This document shows, one piece after another, positions 34,120-42,896 of a stretch of 64,000 nucleotides of DNA. The translations under genes and the position numbers were made by a program. The stretch's first letter is position 1; the number at the start of each line of letters is the position of its first letter. Source of the stretch: Virgibacillus_P tibetensis (GTDB taxonomy: Bacteria > Bacillota > Bacilli > Bacillales > Amphibacillaceae); contig NZ_JARZFX010000007.1 in assembly GCF_036026595.1 (NCBI RefSeq), positions 92,819-156,818 of the forward strand, in the 5' to 3' direction. The notes beneath the pieces are model-generated. The model ran no database searches and was not told the DNA's origin. It saw nothing but the letters and a program-made list of their open reading frames with translations.

Positions 34120-34920
34120 TTATACAATTTTACGTCTAATTCGTGCAGAAATAAAGTCAATAATAGTTACAACAATGATAATTGCCAATAAAATCAATCC
34201 CATTTCATTCCAATTACGGTTATTAGCAGCAAAGATAATCATCGTACCAATACCACCTGCACCAACAATACCTAAGATAGATGATGCCCTTATATCAATT
34301 TCAAAACGGTAAATGGCATACGATAAAAACTCAGGAATGATCTGAGGCATTACACCGTAAAATAGAATTTGTATCTTATTCGCACCATTTGCTTCCATTG
34401 CTTCAACGACATCCATATCAATGGATTCAATTACTTCTGAGTACAATTTCCCCAACATGCCTGTAGAGCCGATGGCAATAGCAAGTACTCCAGCAAAAGC
34501 GTTAGGCCCAACTGCTACAACAAACAAGATGGCTAGAATAATGTCTGGAAAGGCACGTACTGCAGAGAGAATCCATTTCCCGGCTGTTGTTAAAATTTTA
34601 CTTCCTGTCATGTTTTGTGCTGCAAGAAATCCTAATGGTATGGCCAGTATAGCAGCCATTAGTGAACCTGCAAAGGCAATAAATATTGTTTCAAGGATAC
34701 TCCAGAAAACATCATTGGTTGCCGACCAGTCGGGGCTGAATAATTTGGGAATTACTCTGTGGAAATTATTTACTACTCGCTCAAACGCTCGTCCCCAATC
34801 AATGTTTATACCCAGGAAAGTCCACACATACATCGCAATTATAAGAAGAAAGATTGTTACTTTCTTTATCATTTTAAATCGTGATTTTTTCGGTTTTGGA
34901 GGTAATGAATAAGTTGTCAT
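34120..34920 (-). CDS. phnE: Phosphonate-type ABC transporter permease 2
   Basis: A 266-residue permease with a short cytoplasmic N-terminus and about six membrane segments. The EAA loop, the contact site for the ATPase, is SIDMDVVEAMEANGANKIQILFYGVMPQIIPEF (about 170-202), and IRASSILGIVGAGGIGTMI follows. Pairs with the other PhnE to form the channel. The start codon overlaps the previous stop by one base (TAATG). Fourth gene of phnDCEE. Confidence 0.9.
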   Translation of the reverse strand: MTTYSLPPKPKKSRFKMIKKVTIFLLIIAMYVWTFLGINIDWGRAFERVVNNFHRVIPKLFSPDWSATNDVFWSILETIFIAFAGSLMAAILAIPLGFLAAQNMTGSKILTTAGKWILSAVRAFPDIILAILFVVAVGPNAFAGVLAIAIGSTGMLGKLYSEVIESIDMDVVEAMEANGANKIQILFYGVMPQIIPEFLSYAIYRFEIDIRASSILGIVGAGGIGTMIIFAANNRNWNEMGLILLAIIIVVTIIDFISARIRRKIV

Positions 34921-35735
34921 TATATCAGAGCCTCCCTTAACTTATTGCTAATGTACTCAATAACAATTACTACAACGAAAATCATGATAATGATTGCCAT
35001 CGCATTTGGATAATTATAGAAGCCTAATTGCTGATCAAGCACCAATCCAATCCCGCCGGCACCAACTAATCCCAGTACAACAGATGCACGTATGTTTATT
35101 TCAAATACATAAAGTACAAACGATGTGAATTGTGGCAGAACCTGTGGAACGAGTCCAAAAAATATTACCTGATAAACATTTGCTCCAGAAGCCCGCATTG
35201 CTTCAAGTGGATTCATATCTACAGATTCGATGGTTTCACTGATTAGTTTGGCCAGTATTCCCAATGAAAATATAAAAAGTGCCAAAATACCTGGAAGTAG
35301 TCCGATCCCAAATAAACCAACGAATATAACAGCGAGCACCAAATCAGGTATTGTACGCAAGATGTTTAATAATGTTCTTGTAAAAACATATAATGGTTTA
35401 AAAGTGGCGATGTTTTGGGCTGATAAAAGAGCTAATGGGATGGTTAATATGGTGGCAGCAGTAGTAGCGATTATCGCCATTTGAATCGTCTGTGCCATTG
35501 GTCCCCAAACTGCCGGAAGGACTTTCAGATTGGGTGGGAAGAACTTTTCAATAACAACTCCCATATTGCCAAGTGCGTTTCCGAAACCACCTACCATTTC
35601 CCGTTGCGTATACATCATACTGAATAAGTAGAATCCTAGGATAACAAAGAATATTATCGTAATTTGTGTTTTCGTTTTAACAGGATAAATAGGTGGTGTC
35701 TTTTTCAGAGACAATGAATTGTTTTGTTTCGTCAC
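34920..35735 (-). CDS. phnE: Phosphonate-type ABC transporter permease 1
   Basis: A 271-residue permease, homologous to the next gene (EAA loop SVDMNPLEAMRASGANVYQVIFFGLVPQVLPQF, then IRASVVLGLVGAGGIGLVL). It starts at a GTG whose first four bases overlap the phnC stop (GTGA), so translation is coupled. Two different PhnE copies are usual in Gram-positive phn transporters. Confidence 0.9.
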   Translation of the reverse strand: MTKQNNSLSLKKTPPIYPVKTKTQITIIFFVILGFYLFSMMYTQREMVGGFGNALGNMGVVIEKFFPPNLKVLPAVWGPMAQTIQMAIIATTAATILTIPLALLSAQNIATFKPLYVFTRTLLNILRTIPDLVLAVIFVGLFGIGLLPGILALFIFSLGILAKLISETIESVDMNPLEAMRASGANVYQVIFFGLVPQVLPQFTSFVLYVFEINIRASVVLGLVGAGGIGLVLDQQLGFYNYPNAMAIIIMIFVVVIVIEYISNKLREALI

Positions 35736-36508
35736 GATTCATTCGCCCCCCCACGCAAGTCATCCTCACGTATCGTACGGCCGTAAATTTCTTCAAATGT
35801 TTTCTCTGTAACCTCAGATACAGGCCCGTCAAATACTACTTCACCAGCACGCATTCCAATAATACGGTCAGCATATTCCATTGCCATATCAATAAAGTGG
35901 AGGTTAACAATCGTTGTAATGTTGTCCTCCTTATTAATTTTTTTTAAATAAGTCATTACCTGATGTGAAGTTGGTGGATCAAGTGAGGCAACAGGCTCGT
36001 CGGCTAAAATATACGATGGTTTCTGAGTAAGTACACGGGCAATACTTACACGTTGCTGTTGTCCGCCACTTAGTTCGTCTGCGCGGTTATATATTTTTTC
36101 GGCGATATTTACCCGCTGCAAACTTTCATAAGCTAATCCGATATCTTCTTTCTTATACAGATTTAAGATAGAACGTAGTGTTCCTGTATGGCCTAAACGG
36201 CCAGCCAAAACGTTCTTCAAAACGTTGGAGCGATTAACAAGGTTGTAGCTTTGAAATATCATGCCAATTTTTGTTCTAAGCTTACGCAGGTTACCACCGC
36301 GGTATGTAAGTATATCTTCGTTATCTATTAGCAGGGAGCCAGAAGTGGGGGTGACAAGACGGTTAATACTGCGGATGAAAGTGGACTTTCCAGCACCTGA
36401 TAATCCGACGATTACAACAAACTCCCCATCTTCAATTGTGACGTTTATATTTTTTAAGCCTTCTGTACCATTAGGGTAGACAAGACCAACATCTTTAAAT
36501 TCAATCAT
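35732..36508 (-). CDS. phnC: Phosphonate-type ABC transporter ATPase
   Basis: A 258-residue ATP-binding protein: Walker A GLSGAGKSTFIRSI (about 33-46), Q-loop MIFQSYNLVNRSNVLKNVLAGRLGHTGTLRSI (a PhnC-type signature), ABC signature LSGGQQQRVSIAR (about 142-154), Walker B YILADEPVASLDP (about 162-174), His switch in VNLHFIDMA. GGAGG favours the ATG at 36508 over an ATG at 36526 that itself overlaps the ribosome binding site. Confidence 0.93.
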   Translation of the reverse strand: MIEFKDVGLVYPNGTEGLKNINVTIEDGEFVVIVGLSGAGKSTFIRSINRLVTPTSGSLLIDNEDILTYRGGNLRKLRTKIGMIFQSYNLVNRSNVLKNVLAGRLGHTGTLRSILNLYKKEDIGLAYESLQRVNIAEKIYNRADELSGGQQQRVSIARVLTQKPSYILADEPVASLDPPTSHQVMTYLKKINKEDNITTIVNLHFIDMAMEYADRIIGMRAGEVVFDGPVSEVTEKTFEEIYGRTIREDDLRGGANES

Positions 36509-36544
36509 AATATGTACTTCCTCCATAACATACTTGAAATTAGG

Positions 36545-36573
36545 AAAAAAAGGGAGATAAACCTCTCCCTTTT
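36545..36573 (-). terminator. Attenuating hairpin between phnD and phnC
   Basis: Minus-strand stem AAAAGGGAGA / TCTCCCTTTT followed by Ts. Such a site after the binding-protein gene normally lets phnD be made in excess over the membrane parts. Confidence 0.75.
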
Positions 36574-36603
36574 AATTTTTATAAATATTCGGTTACTCTT
36601 AGG

Positions 36604-37515
36604 TTAAAGTGAAATATCATCTTTAAATTCTTGGTATGTCTCTTTTACGATGTCGTACTCTTCGTCTGATGCTTCATCAATTGCATTCCAATTATAAACC
36701 TCATTCATAATTTCAATCATATCCTCGTCATCATTGAAAGACAGGAAGGCTTCTTTGATCTTTTGAACTAACTCATCATCAAGCTCTTTCGTAACAGAAA
36801 TCGTATCATTTGGAATTTCATCGGTGTAGTCTAGTACAGTTAGCACGTCCATTACATCAGGATATTCCTCTTCAAGTTCTGTACGGACGTCATCAAATGT
36901 GGTAGCTACATCAGCGTCACCATTATATACGGCAAGTGCTGAGTTATCATGACCACCGGTTTGTTGTGTTCCGGAGAAAAATTCACTTTCTAATTCTGAT
37001 CCAGAATCAAAATCGAACTCTTTCATTAATTGGCTGGCAGGGAATAGATAGCCTGAAGTCGATCCTTTATCTCCATAAGCCCAAACTTTTCCTTTAAGAT
37101 CTTCAAAACTATTGATACCAGAATCTGAACGTACCAGATATTGTGCTTTGTAGGAACTAGATCCGTATCTGATAGATTTTAAGATTACTTCAACATCATA
37201 TTGCTCGTTTGCCAGAACGTAACCAAATGCAGGGACAAAACCAATTTGCACCTGATTAGCTCCCATTGCTTCAACTAGAGAATTATAATTTGTCATGACT
37301 TTACCTTGTACATCAATACCCAGTTCTTCACTTAAACGCTCGGCTAATGGCTCTACTGTGTCCGCAATTTTGTCAGAATCCTGTGATGGCACAAATCCCA
37401 TTACTAAAGTATCCGGTGTTCCTTCATCTCCACTGCCATTACCCTCAGAAGTTCCACAAGCAGCTAATATTAATGAGAAACTTAACACAAGCATTAGACT
37501 ATAAAGTTTTTTCAT
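36604..37515 (-). CDS. phnD: Phosphonate-type ABC transporter substrate-binding lipoprotein
   Basis: A 303-residue periplasmic-binding-type protein anchored by a lipobox (LAACG, Cys20 region). The mature protein has the PhnD/TauA-like fold with VMGFVPSQDSDKIADTVEPLAERLSEELG near the start, ANQVQIGFVPAFGYVLA and KVWAYGDKGSTSGYLFPASQL, the ligand-binding Ser/Thr loop. Specificity in this family varies (phosphonates, phosphite, hypophosphite or phosphate esters) and cannot be read here. AGGAGGGT before the ATG. First gene of the operon, with a candidate PhoP box in its promoter. Confidence 0.9.
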   Translation of the reverse strand: MKKLYSLMLVLSFSLILAACGTSEGNGSGDEGTPDTLVMGFVPSQDSDKIADTVEPLAERLSEELGIDVQGKVMTNYNSLVEAMGANQVQIGFVPAFGYVLANEQYDVEVILKSIRYGSSSYKAQYLVRSDSGINSFEDLKGKVWAYGDKGSTSGYLFPASQLMKEFDFDSGSELESEFFSGTQQTGGHDNSALAVYNGDADVATTFDDVRTELEEEYPDVMDVLTVLDYTDEIPNDTISVTKELDDELVQKIKEAFLSFNDDEDMIEIMNEVYNWNAIDEASDEEYDIVKETYQEFKDDISL

Positions 37516-37585
37516 CTTGACCCTCCTATGTAATATGAAAACTTAATTAATAGTACCTCTTTATTAAATCCTATTTAGAACAAGA

Positions 37586-37613
37586 ATACTAGCCTATTTT
37601 TTAAGTTTTACAA
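37586..37613 (-). promoter_or_regulatory. Candidate promoter of phnDCEE
   Basis: Minus strand TTGTAA (37613-37608), 16-base spacer, TAGTAT (37591-37586), about 70 bases before phnD. Confidence 0.45.
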
Positions 37614-37645
37614 AAAATTTACATATTTTCATCTGAAAATTGACA
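37607..37645. promoter_or_regulatory. Candidate PhoP box upstream of phnD
   Basis: TTTACA at 37607 and 37618 and TTGACA at 37640, all in steps of 11 or 22 bases, as in the TT(N)A(C/T)A direct repeats bound by PhoP in Bacillus. They begin at the -35 and extend upstream of it with respect to phnD. The repeats lie on the plus strand, opposite to the gene. Confidence 0.4.
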
Positions 37646-37764
37646 ACTAGGATAACTTGATTGGCCTATCAGCTATCTTTTTGTATAAAAATCATTCCTA
37701 ATTAAAGGTTTCTTTGCCAGATAAGAAGGAAATGAATAGTAAATAAGAGAAGGGAAGAGAGTAA

Positions 37765-38667
37765 ATGCCTAAATATGAAAAAGCGCTATTTTTGTATAAT
37801 GGAAATGCAGGTAAAAATGATATGGAACAAAAGTTATCGCAAACATTGCCTATTATCACGAAAGCAATTAGAGAGCTAACTATTGTTCAGACAAAATCAA
37901 GTAAGGAGGCCAAAGAAACATGTATTGCCTTTGCTTCTAAAATTGATCTCTTAATAATTTTAGGAGGTGATGGAACAGTCCATACATGTATAAACAGTAT
38001 AGCTGCTCTGGAGAGTCGACCGGTAGTAGCGATATTACCAGGAGGTACATCCAACGATTTCAGCAGAATGCTGCGTATCCCCCAGAATCTGTATGCTGCT
38101 GCGACAGCAATTGTGGAAGGTGACGCAGTACCTATTGATATAGGGAAATCAAATAGCACTTATTTCCTGAACTTTTGGGGGATTGGGCTTGTTTCCGAGA
38201 CTTCGCAAAACATTGACGAAGATCAAAAGGAAAACTTCGGTGTGCTGAGTTACTTTATGAGCACTTTAAGGACAGTAAGCCAAGCCGAGCCCTTTACATA
38301 CGACATCAAGACATTAAATAATCAGTACGAGGGAGAGGCTGTAATGGTGCTTGTCTTAAACGGAAAATTCTTAGGTACAAAGGAGCTTCCAATTGCAACA
38401 GTTGATCCAAGCGACGGCAAGCTTGATATATTAATTGTAAAAAACTCAAACATAGCGTCCTTTCGTGAATTACTTGCAATGAACAACCCTGAGTTTTATG
38501 ATAAGGAATTTTCTGAGCTCAAACATTTTCAGGCAACTGAATTAGTAATTAATACTGATGAAACAAAGGAAATTGATATGGATGGTGAGATTAATGAAAC
38601 AACGCCATCTATTATTGAAATCCTACCAAGTCACCTGCAAATGATTCAGGGATCCTTTCGTTCGTGA
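37765..38667 (+). CDS. Diacylglycerol-kinase-family lipid kinase (YegS/BmrU-like)
   Basis: A 300-residue lipid kinase. The nucleotide-binding motif is LIILGGDGTVHTCINSIA (about 66-83), and AILPGGTSNDFSRML (about 92-106) completes the active site; the C-terminal beta domain ends in the metal-site motif ETKEIDMDGEINETTP. Relatives phosphorylate diacylglycerol or other lipids at the inner membrane face. It is not the essential DgkB by necessity; several paralogues exist in Bacilli. Ribosome binding site AAGGGAAGAG. Single gene. Confidence 0.87.
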   Translation: MPKYEKALFLYNGNAGKNDMEQKLSQTLPIITKAIRELTIVQTKSSKEAKETCIAFASKIDLLIILGGDGTVHTCINSIAALESRPVVAILPGGTSNDFSRMLRIPQNLYAAATAIVEGDAVPIDIGKSNSTYFLNFWGIGLVSETSQNIDEDQKENFGVLSYFMSTLRTVSQAEPFTYDIKTLNNQYEGEAVMVLVLNGKFLGTKELPIATVDPSDGKLDILIVKNSNIASFRELLAMNNPEFYDKEFSELKHFQATELVINTDETKEIDMDGEINETTPSIIEILPSHLQMIQGSFRS

Positions 38668-38802
38668 AAAAAGACAAACGGATTGCTCAGCCTTAAATGA
38701 AACCTTTTTGTGTATCGATTCGTATATGTATTAACAAACAGTAATGGGCTGGGTGCAAAAGAAAATGAATACCCTCATATTAAAAAGAGAGAAGTGAATT
38801 AC

Positions 38803-39038
38803 ATGGAACGACCATCTTTTGAAAAATAGCAAGATTTCTCGTTTAAGCCTTACTGATTGTGCTGTTTTGGAATTTTTTATCACCGAGGGGAACAGCCTTT
38901 GTAGAAAATAGAGGAATCTTGCTGACGAGTGGTAGTATTACATACGTTGTAAATAAATTAGAGGAAAAAGAATTACTCATTCGCAAAGTATGTTCTAAGG
39001 ATGGACGTATTAGCAAAGCAAGATATTTATCTTTATAA
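38803..39038 (+). pseudogene. Frameshifted MarR-family regulator remnant
   Basis: Translating three frames in turn gives a broken MarR winged helix. Frame 1 (about 38826-38910) reads NSKISRLSLTDCAVLEFFITEGN; a few codons of frame 2 (near 38886-38915, with an in-frame stop) read GEQPL-stop-KIEE; frame 3 reads from about 38911 to the stop at 39036-39038: GILLTSGSITYVVNKLEEKELLIRKVCSKDGRISKARYLSL. The run LLTSGSITYVVNKLEEK is the recognition helix and wing of the MhqR/YkvE type. The N-terminal dimerisation helices are reduced to MERPSFEK followed by a stop. Clearly non-functional. Confidence 0.78.
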
Positions 39039-39062
39039 GATAAATGTTTTGCTTTCTTTTAT
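39014..39062 (+). terminator. Terminator at the end of the MarR remnant
   Basis: Long AT-rich hairpin: AGCAAAGCAAGATATTTATCTT folds on AAGATAAATGTTTTGCTTTC, followed by TTTT. Confidence 0.65.
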
Positions 39063-39229
39063 TTAGGTTACATAACCAAAGTATGCTGTTAAAGGTTTAA
39101 ATGTACAGTTACGTAATATTAGTGTAACTAAAATGAAATATTTACGTTTATCTCGTTTAAGGAACGGGTAAATATGGGTAAATGTGATTATTAATATTAA
39201 CCATAGATCACATCTAGGAGGACTCACCG

Positions 39230-39526
39230 ATGAGCGAAAAGAAAGTGCAAATTTACGTAAGTGATAATAGTAAACAATGTGAAAAGCTTTTAACACAAAT
39301 GGATGAATGGGAGATTAACTATGAAATAAAAAATATTACAACTGACAATAAATACAGGAGCGAGTTGCAAAATTTGGGTATTTATGGAACACCTGCTACA
39401 TTTATAGAAAATGAGCGAAATCCGATTCTAGGCTACCAGAAAGACAGGATCCTCTATGCGTTAAGTGAGAGGGATGACCTATTAATGTATTACAATTATG
39501 CGGACGAAAATAACAAGGAAAGTTAA
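39230..39526 (+). CDS. Glutaredoxin-like protein with SxxC in place of CxxC
   Basis: A 98-residue thioredoxin-fold protein of the glutaredoxin type: KVQIYVSDNSKQCEKLLTQMDEWEINYEIKNI (about 5-36) is the first strand and active-site helix; GIYGTPATFIENERNPILGY (about 50-69) has the cis-Pro loop. The usual N-terminal active Cys is Ser14, while the second position is Cys17, so only one thiol remains. This should stop normal dithiol reductase chemistry. It might be a bacillithiol-linked or structural variant; that is speculation. AGGAGG before the ATG. Confidence 0.7.
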   Translation: MSEKKVQIYVSDNSKQCEKLLTQMDEWEINYEIKNITTDNKYRSELQNLGIYGTPATFIENERNPILGYQKDRILYALSERDDLLMYYNYADENNKES

Positions 39527-39589
39527 CACACTTCTAAAAATACCTGCATAACTTATTGTAGGTGAAAAAAGGAAGAGGTGTGTTTACAA

Positions 39590-40084
39590 ATGTATAACCG
39601 GCCTTATTATGAGCAGTCTGTGCATCCTGGTTTTCCTTACTTAAATCAACCTTATACGCAGCAACCCTATAATACAGCAACTTTATTTAATGGGCCAGCC
39701 AACCATCAAACTCCTTATGAACAGTTTGCTAAACCACAACAACCTACGAATTGGCCCGATTATATGCAAACAAACGCGTACTATGCGGATTTAAATTATC
39801 CATTAAATAAAAACCCTGACTATAATCAGCATTATACTTACCAGAACGCAAACCTTAATCCTCATTCTGTCCCAAACCAGAATCCAAATCCATTTGCAAA
39901 CCCAAATCCTAATCCAAGCATAAATCCCAACCCCAGCAACGGACTTATGAGTTACTTTCAGAGCCAGGATGGTCAAGTTGACTTTGATAAAATGTTATCT
40001 ACTGTAGGTCAACTGGCCAATACGTATCATCAAGTATCTCCAATTGTTAAACAGTTCGGTGCGCTGATGAAAAATTTCAGATAA
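39590..40084 (+). CDS. yppG: YppG-like spore coat protein with Asn-Pro repeats
   Basis: About 164 residues, Tyr/Asn/Pro/Gln-rich, low complexity, no signal peptide. The C-terminus GLMSYFQSQDGQVDFDKML followed by STVGQLANTYHQVSPIVKQFGALMKNF is the YppG family domain, a coat-associated protein of Bacilli. Before it lies an NPNP-type repeat (about residues 100-120). AGAGGTG (39574-39580) favours the ATG at 39590 over the GTG at 39578. Tyr-rich sequences of this kind are often cross-linked in spore coats (inference). Confidence 0.78.
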   Translation: MYNRPYYEQSVHPGFPYLNQPYTQQPYNTATLFNGPANHQTPYEQFAKPQQPTNWPDYMQTNAYYADLNYPLNKNPDYNQHYTYQNANLNPHSVPNQNPNPFANPNPNPSINPNPSNGLMSYFQSQDGQVDFDKMLSTVGQLANTYHQVSPIVKQFGALMKNFR

Positions 40085-40243
40085 TGTGAAACGAAGCGGT
40101 TGCCACCAATTTTTCACTCATTCTAAGTATTGTAAGAAAAATGTAGTATTGGAAAGAGAATAAAAGGGGTATATGTAGCTATAAGTAATATTTTAACCGA
40201 AAGCGGGTAAAAGATACTATACAGCTAAATAAGGAGAATCATT

Positions 40244-40945
40244 ATGATTGGATGTTTGGTTATCCACGGGTATACCGGTGGCCCATATGAAGTAGATCCA
40301 TTAGCAAATTTTCTTAAAGAAAACACCAACTGGCACATTGAAGTCCCAACTTTACCTGGACACGGAAGACAACTTAATTTGAAGGACGTGTCACATAAAA
40401 AGTGGATTACAGCAGCAGAAAGCTCATTAAAACAATTGAAAAATAAATATGATGAAATTTATCTTATTGGCTTTTCAATGGGAGGAATGATTGCTGCCTA
40501 CTTAGCAGCTAAATATAAAGTAGATAAGCTTGTGCTCTTAGCGCCATCTGGTAAGTATTTATCTTTTAAGCAGCTGAGTATTGATGCTGCAGGAATGCTG
40601 GCGGATGGAGTTAATGGAAATCTGAAAAAAAATAAACTTTACATTCATTATAAAAAGAAAGTAGGATCTGTTCCATTTACAGCAAATTTAGAGTTTTTAA
40701 AGTTAGTGAAGTTTACGCGCCGTTATCTGAAAAAGATTGATTCCCCAGTATTAATTGCTCAAGGACAGCAGGACGGTATGGTACCTTTTAAGACTGCATA
40801 CTATTTAAACAAAGAGATTAGTTCCAAGCGAAAGGAAGTTGTTTTTTTTGAGAGGTCAAGGCATTTAATTTGTTTAGGGGATGACCGGGACACTCTGAAC
40901 ACAATGGTTTATAACTTTTTAATGAAGCCGAAAGAACAAAATTAA
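40244..40945 (+). CDS. Carboxylesterase-type alpha/beta hydrolase
   Basis: A 233-residue hydrolase of the Est30/monoacylglycerol-lipase type: oxyanion motif VIHGYTGGPYE (about 6-16), nucleophile Ser94-region GFSMGG, late Asp in GQQDGMVP (about 186-193) and His in ERSRHLICLGDD (about 207-218). Cytoplasmic. In vivo substrate unknown, probably short-chain esters. Ribosome binding site AAGGAGAA. Single gene with terminator. Confidence 0.87.
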   Translation: MIGCLVIHGYTGGPYEVDPLANFLKENTNWHIEVPTLPGHGRQLNLKDVSHKKWITAAESSLKQLKNKYDEIYLIGFSMGGMIAAYLAAKYKVDKLVLLAPSGKYLSFKQLSIDAAGMLADGVNGNLKKNKLYIHYKKKVGSVPFTANLEFLKLVKFTRRYLKKIDSPVLIAQGQQDGMVPFKTAYYLNKEISSKRKEVVFFERSRHLICLGDDRDTLNTMVYNFLMKPKEQN

Positions 40946-40986
40946 GAAGCATCAGCCCATGGGAATATGAGCTGATGCTTTCTCTA
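40946..40986 (+). terminator. Terminator of the esterase gene
   Basis: Stem AAGCATCAGC / GCTGATGCTT followed by TCTCT; lies between convergent genes and may serve both. Confidence 0.75.
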
Positions 40987-41030
40987 TCTTGTGAAAATAT
41001 AGAGTGACCAAAGATGGTTTGCATGTTCTA

Positions 41031-41894
41031 CTATTTATTATCTTTAAAGAAAGAAATTACTAAAGCACCTTCACCGCCATAAGTTGAAATAAGCGGTCCG
41101 GTTTCGCTCAAGTATGCATCCTTAAATGGGTATTTGCTCCGTATATCAGAGAGCACCTTTTTTGCGCGATCCTCTGCATTGCAATGAGTCATCGTAATTA
41201 CTTTATCTTCGACATTTTTGGTGTATTCTCCGATTTGATCGATAAATCGTCGGATTGATTTTTTGTCACCACGAACTTTTTCAGTTACTTCAATAGAACC
41301 TTCATCATCACTTGCTTTCATTAGTAACTTAATATTGAGTGTCTTAGCAATAGTGCCTTTCACTTTATCCAGTCGACCGCCTAAGACTAAGTTTTCCAAT
41401 GTTTTCAAAACGAAAAGTGTTGTGGTTTGTTCTACCCGTTCATGAAGGTGTTCTACAAGTTCATCCAATGAATAGTTCTCATTCATTTTCACACTTGCTT
41501 CGTGTAATAAAAGGCTTATTCCACATGAAGCTGTTTTGGTGTTAATTATTTCGATTCTTCGGTCTGGTTCTTCTTCTATTAACATTGTTCTTCCAATAAC
41601 TGCATTCTCATATGTACTGCTTAACCCTTTAGTCAAACTTAGCATGAGAATTGGCGTTTGGGCATCAACCTGCTTGAACGCCTCATAAAAATCATTGGGG
41701 CTGGGTGCTGCAGAACGTGGTAATTCATTTGTTTCTTTTACTTTTTGATGAAAGGTCTGCAGATCGATGTCTACTCCAATTTTATATTGATTATCTTTAA
41801 AATGTAAATATAATGGTACGACAATAATATCCAACGAGTCAGTTAATGCTTGTGGAATATCTGCTCCTCCATCAGTCATAAGTTGAATGGTCAT
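41031..41894 (-). CDS. DegV-family fatty-acid-binding protein
   Basis: A 287-residue DegV/FakB-type protein: LMTDGGADIPQ (about 5-15), the DegV motif PSPNDFYEAF and the lipid-head contacts ILMLSLTKGLSSTYENA (about 80-96) and ENLVLGGRLDKVKGTI (about 162-177). FakB proteins present bound fatty acid to the kinase FakA for phosphorylation, feeding phospholipid synthesis; several paralogues occur per genome. No fakA in the window. AAGGTGATGTC precedes the ATG. Confidence 0.9.
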   Translation of the reverse strand: MTIQLMTDGGADIPQALTDSLDIIVVPLYLHFKDNQYKIGVDIDLQTFHQKVKETNELPRSAAPSPNDFYEAFKQVDAQTPILMLSLTKGLSSTYENAVIGRTMLIEEEPDRRIEIINTKTASCGISLLLHEASVKMNENYSLDELVEHLHERVEQTTTLFVLKTLENLVLGGRLDKVKGTIAKTLNIKLLMKASDDEGSIEVTEKVRGDKKSIRRFIDQIGEYTKNVEDKVITMTHCNAEDRAKKVLSDIRSKYPFKDAYLSETGPLISTYGGEGALVISFFKDNK

Positions 41895-41981
41895 GACATC
41901 ACCTTCTTCTTTAGTAATGATTAGTTTGGTTTAGTATATCAGTTATTTATATTAGATAGTACAGATAACTTTCAAATATGT

Positions 41982-42896
41982 TTAATTTCTTGGTGCCTTT
42001 TGTGAAATAGTAACTCTCGACTTTCTTGACGTGCTCATGATGAATAAGAACAAGCCAAAAATAACAATCGAACCACCTAATAGTTGGGTCCATGTAACGA
42101 TTTCTCCTAAGATGAAATAGGCAAGCACTGTGGCACCAATAGGTTCAAATACAATCCCCATAGAGATGGTAGAGGTACTGAGCCATTTCAGAGCCCAATT
42201 GAACAGCGTGTGACCAAAGAAAGTCGGAATAATAGCTAGAGCCAAAAACAGCCACCAATGATCGGCTGGGTATCCGAAAAAGGGATTCTGCAGAACCAGG
42301 TTATAAAGAATTAATGTAATTGAGCTTATTCCATATACGACAAATGTGTACGTCATAAGGGATAGTCTCTTTCTTGCCTGCTGACCAAATAAAAAGTATG
42401 CAGTAACGGCTATTGCCCCTAGTAATGCAAGCATGTTACCAAATAAGGCAACCCCACTTATTTGGAAATCACCCCAACTAATAACAACGCTTCCAAACAA
42501 TGCGATAACCATACTGATAACAGCACCTGATGAAAAACGTTCCTGGAAAAAGAAGTAGGTTCCCAAGAATGCAAATATAGGCTGTAAAGTAACAAGCACT
42601 ACAGAACTGGCTACAGATGTGTAGTTTAAAGATTCAAACCAGAGAATAAAATGTAAAGCTAAAAATACACCGGCAAATATGGAAAGAATCCAATCCTTTT
42701 TATTAATTAGCCGAAATTCATGACGGTATTTACTTAATATAATAGGTAACATTAATAAAACAGCGAATAATAAACGATAGTTTGCAATTATCGCTGCCGG
42801 TGCGTTCCCAGCAAGCTTTACTAAAATAGCTGAAGTAGACACTGAGATGACACCAATTACAACCGCTATGTATGGATTAAACGGAGGAATACGCAT
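41982..42896 (-). CDS. EamA/DMT-family transporter
   Basis: A 304-residue integral membrane protein with ten hydrophobic segments in two EamA repeats (about residues 8-140 and 150-290); STSAILVKLAGNAPAAIIANYRLLFAVLLM opens the first and STISMGIVFEPIGATVLAYFILGE closes the second. Drug/metabolite transporters of this size export amino acids, nucleosides or drugs; substrate unknown. GGAGGG before the ATG. Divergent from cshA. Confidence 0.87.
   Translation of the reverse strand: MRIPPFNPYIAVVIGVISVSTSAILVKLAGNAPAAIIANYRLLFAVLLMLPIILSKYRHEFRLINKKDWILSIFAGVFLALHFILWFESLNYTSVASSVVLVTLQPIFAFLGTYFFFQERFSSGAVISMVIALFGSVVISWGDFQISGVALFGNMLALLGAIAVTAYFLFGQQARKRLSLMTYTFVVYGISSITLILYNLVLQNPFFGYPADHWWLFLALAIIPTFFGHTLFNWALKWLSTSTISMGIVFEPIGATVLAYFILGEIVTWTQLLGGSIVIFGLFLFIMSTSRKSRVTISQKAPRN

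Larger units (their letters stand above)
38668..39229. other. Gene-poor stretch containing a decayed regulator
   Basis: Between the lipid kinase and the glutaredoxin-like gene. The only recognisable content is the MarR remnant at 38803-39038 and its terminator; 39063-39229 is AT-rich and presumably carries the next promoter. Nothing else is seen. Confidence 0.6.

Noticed and set aside
40147..40200. Sigma-B-like GGGTAT/GGGTAA motifs before the esterase gene
   Set aside because: No GTTTAA-type -35 at 12-15 bases upstream.
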